Source of the DNA: Hyalella azteca
Taxonomy: Eukaryota; Arthropoda; Malacostraca; Amphipoda; Hyalellidae
Direction: 5' to 3'
DNA length: 64,000 bases
NCBI RefSeq assembly: GCF_000764305.2
Contig: NW_025936579.1
Span: forward strand, 64,769 to 128,768
Below the pieces are notes generated by a model. The model had not been told where the DNA came from. It ran no database searches and was given only the letters and a program-made list of their open reading frames with translations. A program made the translations under genes and the position numbers. Positions 55,375 to 64,000 of this stretch are shown here, piece by piece (positions within the stretch are counted from its first letter, which is position 1; each line of letters begins with the position of its first letter).

Positions 55375-55565
55375 CATGGCCCATACATTTTGTTAGGAGG
55401 ATCCACAGCTATCACTCATGCAATGCTGTATGTTTGGAGGATACATGCACATATCCCATACGTTGTCTTCGGAAAACGTATATATCTAGCCCATACATCG
55501 TGTTAGGAGGAACATAAATTTGACAATATACATTGTTTTAGGAAGACCACATATGACACATACAT
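55375..55565. repeat. Degenerate ~60-bp repeat (CCCATACATTGTGTTAGGAGGA-like)
   Basis: CCCATACATTTTGTTAGGAG, CCCATACGTTGTCTTCGGAA, CCCATACATCGTGTTAGGAG and ATACATTGTTTTAGGAAGAC recur at about 55380, 55457, 55490 and 55530. Copies are irregularly spaced and diverged. Confidence 0.65.
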
Positions 55566-57125
55566 TGACTGAGCGCTGTCACCGAGTCGCCAGCTCACTA
55601 AATGACTTACGAACGTTGCTACGAGGATGAACGGCAGCTGAAATGCTGGCTATGCATGTAGCGCCTCGTTGTTATTGAGATTAAGTTATTCAAGGCACCT
55701 CTTCGCCTGACTGCCTTGATTGCTTAGCGAGAGAGCGGGTGTTTGTTGGGCAGTTGCTTGACAACTGAAGCGTCGGTGCCTGACTTGACTGAGTGGCTTC
55801 ATGGCAACCTGACTTAGCTTTTAGTAGTGAAATTCATGGGTGGATTTTCACAGACTTTTGAATTACAAATGGTTGGACGTGAACGTTTGTAAATATTATC
55901 GAATAGTTTAGTGCGGTGTAAAGATTTTAGGTTAGATATATTTTATTTTTGAATTATTAGGCTTTCACTATGTATATATATATATATATATATGTTTGTG
56001 CGTATGTATTATATATGCGTGTGTGTGTGTGTGTTATGCCACTTTTTTATTAATGAGAAGTAGACTTATAAGAATGTTTCAGCAAGCGCTTGAATCGAGA
56101 TTAGAGTGGAAATGAAAGGAGCAGTATATGACCGTGGACTTCAGAGCAACGTCACGTGGTCTAAGAAACAGGAGGTTAATGATTGCCTGTTTTCTAGTTC
56201 CATTGGAACGAGCATTTATTACGTGCACCTTAATATGATTTGCGTGCAATATAGTGTTTTAATGTATTTCTTCGTCTAGAAATGCACCAACGCTGGTCTT
56301 TTGCCGTTCCCATACAAAGGCAAGAGATTTTAAACATTCGGAAGGTGATTTTAAATTTGACCATTCTACTTCGTTAAAAATGTAAAAATGATATCGTTTT
56401 TGCTTTTATTCATCTTAATTTGTTTCTTCTGGACATGGCTTGCCCGTGTTATTTGTGCGGCGTTTAGAGGAGGGCTCATTCGATGGGAATTTGTTTGTGA
56501 AAGCTACGAGGTTATTCGTTCTGGCTTCTCATCAAACGTGTTAGCGTTCACTGCACGCCGCCAATTTACAGCGTTAGTTCTTGTTTAGGGCTCTAAATTT
56601 GTGTTGATTTTGTTATTACTCGTCTTAATGGACATTCTGTATTTTTAATAGTGATTCCGATAACATTTCAGGATTTAAATGTTTTATTACCAAAAAGATG
56701 ATAAAATTCAGCTTTGTTTTCCTTAACTTATAATGATGAGATGATGAGGTACATACATGTTTTCTACGTAGAGTTTCACGTCTTAGTTCAACAGTTAAAG
56801 TTATGTGTCTACATGTAAGGTAAGTTCAATATGAATTTGAAACGATTGGGAAATATATCCCTATGTATGACAGATCCATATTCATAAAAAATAGAACAAT
56901 ATGCAACGAAATCGGTTATCATTTTGTGTGATACAATAATTTTCCTTAGAACTAATCATTCTGATTACCAAGCATTTGAAATTTGACTTTTTTCGTAATC
57001 TTGATCAAATCTACTTATTCGAAAATAAATCCTGCTCCCACAGAGTTTCCTCTTCGGTTATTAGCAGCCAATGACGTGTCACAGGCATGGATTAACACGT
57101 TTTTTTTATCTTCATTTATATTTAT
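55566..57125. other. Non-coding stretch with microsatellites
   Basis: A (TA)n run at about 55973-55993 and a (GT)n run at about 56018-56034 sit close together. Positions 55570-55800 are GC-balanced. No gene is supported. Confidence 0.5.
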
Positions 57126-57129
57126 ATAC

Positions 57130-57560
57130 TGTAACTTGAATCAACAGGATCGTTTGGGGCATTTATGTAGTCGTCTATCCAGTCACTTGAATCAACATGA
57201 TCGTTTGTACATATAATATTGTCTTTTGAACCGTCGCTTGAACCATAATCGCTATTGATGGTAATATTGTCTTGTGTACAGTCGCTTGAACCATGAATGA
57301 TTGCTAGTGATAGTATATTGTCTAGTGATAGTGTTTGTCTATTGTCTAGTGATTGAACTCAAGTCGCTAGTCTATAGTGATGCTAGTGATAGTATATATT
57401 GCTTGTGTACAGTCGCTTGAACCATTAATGATCGCCAGTGCTCATAATATTGTCTTGTGTACAGTCACTTAAACCATAAATGATCGTTAGTGCTTGTAAT
57501 ATTGTCATGTGTGCAGTCGCTTGAATCATAAATGATTGCTAGTGATTGTAATATTTGTAA
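57130..57560. repeat. ~51-bp tandem repeat, seven or more diverged copies
   Basis: The unit is CAGTCGCTTGAACCATAAAT followed by GATCGCTAGTGATAGTAATA and TTGTCTTGTGTA. Recognisable copies begin near 57132, 57180, 57233, 57281, 57410, 57462 and 57513, with an irregular patch at 57315-57400. Confidence 0.88.
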
Positions 57561-59225
57561 AATTGTCGCTCGAGTCGGAATTCGACGTCAAAGGATTCGT
57601 CAACTCGTCTATGTCATTGGCTTGGACTAATTTTCTTTGACAAAAAAATTGCCTGATCCCAACTCAAAAAACAAGTTGAAAAAAATACCAGCGATTAAAC
57701 TAGCCATAAGAGGTTCCGTATGATTGGCAAAAAATTTTGTCTTAATGAAGTAACTGGTGACTTTTTATAATTAGATTTATTGGTTTAATTTTTTTTTTTT
57801 CATTTCGAAAATTGCATCTTATTGTTACTACTTATATAAAAAAATTCCAAAGCTCATGCGGGAATACAAAAAAAGAACCGCTGATAATTTTTCATTTAAG
57901 TTTTGTTTATCATTCGTTACGTTTATGAAATAAGAACAAAAGCAGCTTTTGTTTATGGTTACAGCCAAGACACAGCGCGCGAAGTTGCGGCAACAAGTAG
58001 GCCTGCTGGAATTGCACTTCATTCATTTTCATTTTGCACTTCATTTTTAATGCACTTCAGGTGAGCGGATGACGAATATTTTATGGTTGAATCGTTCATA
58101 GTAAAAATTTATTAATATTATCCACTATGTCTTGGCATTACTTTAGTTGTACATAATATTCATCGTGCACGATTGCTTCGTGCCTTAATACATTCGCCCT
58201 AATTTTTTGTTTCATCTACCATCTATGACGTCTTATGGTGAAATTTAAGGTTATGACTTATTTTGAATTCCTAATGGCTATATATTTTCATTTTATTTGA
58301 AAACTCTTCTTAGAAGTCATCCCTCTTTTTAATTGCGTATCTGCTATAATATAATATTCATTATTCTTACCCGAAACAGATTCTTGTTACGATGACGGAA
58401 TTAGTTTGCATTCCGAAACGAAGGAGGAGTTTTATATAAAAAAAGTATTCATTGTTTGTATTCAGTAAATTCCTGATTTATTCAACAAGTAAAAAGTTAT
58501 ATTTCTACCTTATTCTATTACGGTAGTGAAATTGAAGTTATTTCATCAATATTTACGCTATTTTTTATTTAAAATTGACAATTGCATCCGGGGTTGTTAA
58601 GTCCTAGTTATTAATAACTCCGAGCAATGACAGCTTCACCTGCTTGTTATTCCTTTTATTATAATAAAAAAGTATCCATTATAGTTATAACAACATTGAT
58701 TCTGATTCTCTTATTTTGATGATGCCATGTCAAAATAATCCCACTCATTTTTTAGCATTTTTTATCCTGCTGACATTCGGATAGTCTTTTGGAAGCAAAT
58801 GGCCAACAAGGAACCATTATTGATAAAATGATATGAAAATATATAAAAAGCCCGAAGTTGCGTTTTGTGTCTGGCGGTACCGTGAATTTAATATCTGTTT
58901 CCAGAACGAAGCCCAAGGGGGCTTTTTAGTGCGACTCTGCAATCAGCATGGCTGGCAGTAATTGAAATTTGAATAAGATTCATCGCACACATGGGGCCTT
59001 TCAACGCCGACGGGTAAGAGTTACCGCTCACACGCAGGCGGCAGCAATTCAGGCCGATGTCGCGGCAAGACTTATTCGGTCTCAGGGAATTCTTTTAAAT
59101 CTTAAGTGACAGACGTGCCGCTCCCTCTCACTCAAGTCGCTAGTTTGGTCAGGTTTCAAAGCAGCAGGGTTGGTACTTGTACACACAAAAAAGTTCTCTT
59201 CCACTGCGCCAAAATAATTGAGATT
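57561..59225. other. AT-rich non-coding stretch
   Basis: No gene is supported. Positions 58850-59110 are GC-balanced and may be a conserved non-coding block or an old repeat. Confidence 0.45.
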
Positions 59226-59237
59226 GTCATTGATGCA

Positions 59238-59340
59238 TTAGGAGAGGCCGAATAACGAGGCCGAAAGGAGAGGCCAAATAACGGCCTCTCTTAATAATTA
59301 ATTAGGAGGGGCCGAATAACGGGCTCTCCGAATAACGGCA
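59238..59340. repeat. GAGAGGCCGAATAACGGCCTCTC-type hairpin repeat
   Basis: GGAGAGGCCGAATAACG, GAGAGGCCAAATAACGGCCT, GGAGGGGCCGAATAACGGGC and CTCTCCGAATAACGGC follow one another. One unit is a perfect hairpin: GAGAGGCC at 59268-59275, loop AAATAAC, GGCCTCTC at 59283-59290. Confidence 0.8.
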
Positions 59341-60184
59341 CACTTGTGGAAATGAACAATTAAACAATTATTTTGCGAACGATTTTTTAATTATTGATAT
59401 TGATTACATGCTATAGGTGTGTTTAGTTTTTGGTTTCAACATTTCAATTTTTATATTTGTGGACTCTGACTTAGACGTTAATAATTAGTCTTAATCTCGG
59501 GGTTAAAAATAAGTTGTGGTGCGATTTCAAATGAACATTTCTACGGTGCTTGAATAATATTTGATGCGCAAATCAATGAAGCAAGTAGGGGCCGTTTATC
59601 AATACGAGGTACGTAATAGTTACTTACGTGAGACTGAACACCTCGTCATTTGAATCTCCCTAATTACGTTGCAATCCATAAGAAACGTGTGGCTAATTAG
59701 CGCTTACCCTGGAGTAATCTAAGATTAGATCCTAATGAAAATATCGGCTGAATCTTCGTTAAATGTCGTTGAAATATCCACTATTTACGAGCACTATAAA
59801 CAACGTTAGAACATTTGAAAGCTCCGTGATAAATTTTTTTAGCTTTTCTGAAGGGATTAGCTTAGCGTAGGAAGCAGGGGTTCTTGTACTGGCACGAGAA
59901 TGGCAGCCGAGTAAAGAATTAATTCTGATGCTCGCATTTTATATCACATTTGAACTGATGGAGGATTCTTTTTTCGCAGGAAACTGACAACACTCGGTTG
60001 CACTGTTAAAAGTAACTTCAAAGTCATTTCCAAGTAAGTCTCGCTTGTTAGATTAATTGCATTTACTCAATCTTTTCGCATTGATTCCACTTTGACAATT
60101 AAATCTAAAACCCTTTCTAGAATCGTTATTTGCGCTCAAAGCTAACTACTCGATATTTATATCTGGTTGTGTAACGAGCCCATT
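59341..60184. other. AT-rich non-coding stretch, nothing recognised
   Basis: No supported feature. Confidence 0.45.
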
Positions 60185-60609
60185 TACAGGATTTGAAGAA
60201 AATACGGGAAACACCAGATATTTTGATATCGTTATTTTTGAACATGTTATAAACGATGAAAACATGAAATCTTTTTTATGTTTTATTGTTGCTCTTAATT
60301 GATATTTCATCCTTGCACAGATATTTTTATTAAATTTTTGTGTCTATAACCTTACCTATAACTTATAATTGGCACACCTCTCTGACTTTCAAAGAAGCCC
60401 GTTGTTGATGGTGCCTGTACCCGAATGCTTGAAGTTTTACGTTTTTTATTATTTATTATTTTTATGTTTTTATTTTATTTGATTATTTTTGTTATTTTTT
60501 TGATGTTTTTTTATGCTCTACGTTTTTAGAGGTACTGTCTCAAATGCAATTACTGCTTTTGAAACAGCAGGATAAACGTCCTCAGCTAATCCCAGGTCTG
60601 GCCCAGGTC

Positions 60610-60755
60610 GAAGTTGTCTGAGAGAGACCGTTGGTAGCTAAATCGAACAGTGAGGGACAATCGAAAAGACCACGGCTGTTAAAATTACTTCAGACCTCAA
60701 TGGACACCTACAGAACCCAGTTTCCATAAAGAATAACCGCAGAGAGCTTCACAGA
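60610..60755 (+). pseudogene. Tc1 transposase, N-terminal DNA-binding block
   Basis: The plus strand gives ITSDLNGHLQNPVSIK-like sequence followed by RRELHRS, the second helix-turn-helix of Tc1 transposases, preceded by more decayed sequence with stops. It ends exactly where the inverted block begins, at about 60756. Confidence 0.8.
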
Positions 60756-61025
60756 TCAAATCATCACTGATCCCCCGCCATGAATTACGGTTGGTAGGAG
60801 GCAGTCGGAATTAAATGACTGTTTTGGCTGTCTCCAAACGTAAACTCGTCCAGAGGTTGGATATATGGTAAACGGTGATTCGTAAAAGAAAATCACATTT
60901 CCACTGCTCGATGGACCAATTCTAGACGTTTCTACACCACTCCAAACGCTTCCATAGAATCCAGCAGGGGTGTTGTTTCTTGAAAATCTGGCGGGCCAAT
61001 GATTTCTCTTCATTGAAGAATCAAC
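60756..61025 (-). pseudogene. Tc1 transposase, central block in inverted orientation
   Basis: On the minus strand the frame contains GNVIFFYESPFTIYPTSGRV and then YVWRQPKQSFNSDCLLPTV and HGGGSVMI, the start of the DDE domain. The first catalytic aspartate of the usual DES triplet is replaced by Tyr (YES). A one-base frameshift lies just upstream: in another frame KRLEWC and NWSIEQW-like remnants can be seen. The block is colinear with transposase only if inverted relative to its neighbours. Confidence 0.85.
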
Positions 61026-61311
61026 AGCCGTAACTATTTAGGAATATTGGAGGAGGAACATTCTAATGAAGTTGAGCATCTCATATGGCAACCACAATCA
61101 CCAGACCTGAATTTTATCGAGCGTTTATTACCGATTTTAGAGATGCATGTCAGAAGTCTATTCCCGCCTCCGTCGTCTTTAAAAGAGCTGAAAGAAGTTT
61201 TAACTGAAGAATGGGTTAAAATTCGTTTGCTAACAATTCACAATTTTCTGAATCAATACCTCGGAGAATTGAGGCTGTAATTGCCGAAAAAGGTGGACCT
61301 ACACCATACTA
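61026..61311 (+). pseudogene. Tc1 transposase, C-terminal block
   Basis: The plus frame reads YLGILEEEHSNEVEHLIWQ-like sequence followed by PQSPDLNFIERLLPILE, which holds the third acidic residue (Glu of NFIE), then SLKELKEVLTEEWVKI. The junction YLGILEE/EHSNEVE shows a deletion that removes the second catalytic aspartate. After about 61245 the frame shifts by one base and ends ESIPRRIEAVIAEKGGPTPY before a stop, a typical Tc1 C-terminus. Confidence 0.88.
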
Positions 61312-61364
61312 AAATATATTTTGTGGATTTCTAAAGTGTTTCCCTTATTTTGTCTAACCCCCTG

Positions 61365-62860
61365 TTATTGTCTAACAGCCAATAACAATTTTAGTGTTGA
61401 ATTACTTCCAAATATTCCTGGCTTCTATAAAAAATGTTTGCGTTCTGAACGTTCGATGTTTCAGTCCAACTAAGATCATTCGTGTAATTTAATGAAAGAA
61501 CAAAGGAAATGTGATAAGTTATTCAAAAAATAGAAGACAATTTTTAATTTTAATATCGGTTTTCCGGTTCTCGTCTTCGGTACTCCCTATAATTTGTGTC
61601 AGTTGACGATCAACTATTACCTAAGAAAACTAATGGAACGTGTGCGAAGAAAACGAATTGTTGCAAGGGAGGCTATTACGTGTTATTTGATTAACAGAAA
61701 AACTCCGATATTGCCGCACAGATGGTGTACACAGAGGAAAAGTTGTAATATGTGGGTTAAAATATGCCACTTTTATCTGTATTTTCGTGGTCGGATTATT
61801 TTTAGTGCGCAACCATATCCAGTGATACAAATTTTTGCTTTACTGCATCTCGCGCACGTGTTGTGGCCTCACGGCTCACGGTCAGCCTCACGCATACCAG
61901 TGTACGGCCTCTGATGATACTTCAACCTAAATGACATTCTTGTGTCCGGAGATTGAACTAAATTGATCTGTAGTTATTATATACTGTTGATATTATCAGG
62001 CTCCAAGTCTCCAAACTTCAAGGTTTAAAATCTACACTCTTAATTCAAGTTTAATTTTCTAGGATGTCGAGTTTCAAATTATGGACTTTCCTGTAAAAAT
62101 TAAAGTAAACTTATGCATAGGATGGTAGCATGAATAAACATTGAATTGCGAACGCTTTTGGATTGTCAAACAACACAGCAATAGTCTCCGCAGTTGTGGC
62201 TAGCAAATTGCAGGATTGTGTCGGACAGTAAATTGCATTAAAAATACTCAATTAACGTCAATGTGACTATTTTTGGATACGGTACTTTTGAGTAAATTAC
62301 AATCCCGTCATTGCCACCCATCACTGCTTTGGGACTTTATTTTGCTTTTCTCAGTCGCGCCTATCTTTATCATGCGAATGTGATTAATATTCTTATTTTT
62401 GCACAGGCAGGAGTAAAATGGCTAGCTTGCCTTGTTGATCACATCGTAAGTGACTGCTAGGCTAACCAATGGTTTGTTGTGAATTCTTGTTCCACAGTAT
62501 ATGGTCTCTTCTATGGTATCATCTTCTATGGTATGGCAGCCAACTTGCAATTGTGGTGATCCCGTGGTTGGCTGCCGTGGTGATCCTAGTTTACTGAGTA
62601 CTTTATTTCGGCTGATCGTGACTCAGCTTGTCGTGCAATTTCATGAAAGCTAAACTTGCGTTATGGGCTATTTATTACCAATAAGCTTGCTGATATTTGA
62701 TGTTTTACGGAATATGTGTCGCCTAACAAAACGATCGAGTCGCTCAATTATTCATAGGACACAATTTTGAACAATTAAATAAGGAATAATTACTGTCTTG
62801 GCAATGATTCTTCAAAATGTCAGAAACGTGCTTGAACGCGTGGTAAAACTGGTGTATGTG
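61365..62860. other. Non-coding stretch, nothing recognised
   Basis: The 106-codon plus frame at 61594-61914 has no recognisable domain. A TTCTATGGTATCATC-like short duplication lies near 62505-62535. Confidence 0.45.
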
Positions 62861-62865
62861 AAAAA

Positions 62866-63147
62866 TCAATCAACCTTCTTCTTAAATGAATATGTCGTCA
62901 GGAAAGTTGCATGGAGATGTGAAAACTGTGTTACGGCGGCTTGGGTAAAAGTTAAGGCGTGAATGCACGGTTGCACGTACTCAGCAGAGACTCGGTGTAG
63001 CTCCACATTTCCATGCATCAGAGGGCCGTTAATCTTCCATCCTACAAATGTTGTCATGCCTTGCAGCACACACTCGGTTAAAACGGACGGTTTATTGATT
63101 GATGATAAGGTGTAAACTGAAGACGGACAGCCACCCACCGATAACAT
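62866..63147 (-). CDS. 93-codon protein-like frame, unassigned
   Basis: The minus-strand frame starts MLSVGGCPSSVYTLSSINKP and continues with KINGPLMHGNVELHRVSAEY. Composition is varied and balanced. The NGP...VSAEYVQ run faintly recalls the central beta strands of some mariner-like transposases, which have a GP-F...V..RY pattern, but no catalytic motif is present and I do not rely on it. There are no clear splice sites. It may be a degraded transposase segment or chance. Confidence 0.18.
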   Translation of the reverse strand: MLSVGGCPSSVYTLSSINKPSVLTECVLQGMTTFVGWKINGPLMHGNVELHRVSAEYVQPCIHALTFTQAAVTQFSHLHATFLTTYSFKKKVD

Positions 63148-64000
63148 GTCAATGATTTACGATAACTTCATAAATTTCGTTATTTTCAATAGAATAGAAG
63201 AATCCTTCTTGGGAGTAATATTTGTGTTGTAACTTAAATTACATCTGCTCTCGTGCATAATTATGATCGTAAATCAACGAAAAAATACGCTGCCACGAAA
63301 ACACTACCCAGAAGACTGGAATTAATTTCACGCTAACCTTGTTTAGGTCTTCGGAGTCTGATCCCGAGCAAGGTGAGGTCGCCTGACCTATTGTGATCCT
63401 TGCCCTGATGCTGAACACACGCGAGGAGCAGATAGTAGTTATTAATATCCTTTTGTCTTACGCATGTATTCTGAACTACAATATTTCGGTGACTAGTTAC
63501 TTTGTGTCTATCTTATCTGGCATTAGTAAATACTTGTATACTTAGCGACTAATTATATTAGCAGTCGATGAAAGTCTTGATATGTCTTGGATCTGATGCA
63601 GTTAGTGTCAAATCTGTTAAAATTCGCTCTAATAATAAAGAAATTAAAACTTTAAGAAGTTATGTACAAGTAATAGCTTCTGTTTTGAATCGACAAAATT
63701 TGCCGAAAATTCATTGACTTTAATTCTAAAGAATCTAACTCATCCTTCGATGTGCCCATGAGAGGAGACTCTTCGCATAAAGAAACCGCTAATTATTCTC
63801 ACTGTGTCCTTGTTAGTCAAGATCTCCACTGCATTGCATTCCACACGCCTTTTTTCTGTTTTTTTTAGACTTTATATTTCAATAAAGTTGAACTGAATTC
63901 GATGTGCATTTGGAAGGATCTGCTCAAAAACTAAATGGGATAAATTATCGACGAATTGACTCCACTTCAACTCGTGGCCGACAAAAAAAGTAACGATAAA
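63148..64000. other. AT-rich non-coding stretch, nothing recognised
   Basis: No supported feature up to the end of the window. Confidence 0.45.

Larger units (their letters stand above)
60187..61364 (+). mobile_element. Tc1-like transposon with an internally inverted middle
   Basis: The left end CAGGATTTGAAGAAAATACG GGAAACACC (60187-60215) is mirrored by the right end GTGTTTCCCTTATTTTGTCT AACCCCCTG (61336-61364). Both ends are flanked by TA (left directly; right with one extra base), as expected for Tc1/mariner. The 1.18 kb between holds a decayed transposase in three blocks: N-terminal DNA-binding part on plus (about 60610-60755), middle part on minus (about 60757-61025), C-terminal part on plus (about 61030-61311). 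The middle block has been flipped inside the element. The element cannot code for an active enzyme. Confidence 0.85.

Noticed and set aside
61594..61914. 106-codon open frame
   Set aside because: Basic and aromatic-rich but without any domain; close to the chance maximum for AT-rich DNA.
1..64000. Known microRNAs, homeobox exons, rRNA, snRNA
   Set aside because: I looked by eye for well-conserved arthropod microRNA seeds, the homeodomain WFQNRR region and standard rRNA/snRNA words, and saw none. This is not exhaustive.

Overview
This looks like a stretch of animal nuclear DNA, not bacterial, plasmid or viral DNA. The evidence is AT-rich sequence without long reading frames, dense simple repeats and minisatellites, and decayed animal-type transposons: a CR1/L2-like LINE, Tc1 and mariner relics, a piggyBac-like TTAA element and MITEs. 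The repeat-rich, gene-poor texture fits a large-genome arthropod, perhaps a crustacean, but that placement is a weak inference. I found no complete host protein-coding gene. The longest frame outside tandem repeats, apart from the LINE, is about 150 codons, close to what chance allows in AT-rich DNA of this length. The window is therefore probably intergenic or deep intronic.

Layout. 0-9.5 kb: local duplications, a 49-bp minisatellite (6.9-7.35 kb), a 541-bp TTAA-flanked piggyBac-like non-autonomous element (7.49-8.03 kb) and a (TTTG)n-linked repeat present twice (9.1-9.5 kb). 9.5-29.6 kb: mostly plain sequence with six tandem-repeat families, a 5'-truncated LINE inserted in one of them (15.9-16.3 kb), MITE copies (26.0 and 28.15-28.43 kb) and a few exon-like open stretches. 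29.66-32.0 kb: a nested 'palindrome of palindromes' with ~1-kb arms that match even in microsatellite length, followed by one extra hairpin core. 32.9-33.4 kb: a mariner transposase fossil. 33.9-34.5 kb: a 32-bp-period array of about 19 units, most of which contain a hairpin. 34.9-35.05 kb: a LINE 3' end. 35.5-42.6 kb: three more minisatellites, a TATA+Inr core-promoter match (37.75 kb) and a cluster of GC-rich hairpins (38.7 kb). 42.9-44.05 kb: the best LINE copy, with reverse transcriptase motifs and an internal deletion. 48.4-48.65 kb: a Tc1 relic. 51.9-52.2 kb: a 42-bp minisatellite open in several frames. 55.3-57.6 kb: more tandem repeats. 60.19-61.36 kb: a full-length but scrambled Tc1 element whose middle part is inverted. 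61.4-64 kb: plain sequence with one protein-like frame.

No gene set works together here. The shared theme is birth and decay of repeats, with several arrays that could make structured or double-stranded RNA if transcribed. The strongest leads are the nested palindrome, the 32-bp hairpin array, the internally inverted Tc1, the GC-rich hairpin cluster at 38.7 kb, and the piggyBac-like and CATTTATG MITEs.
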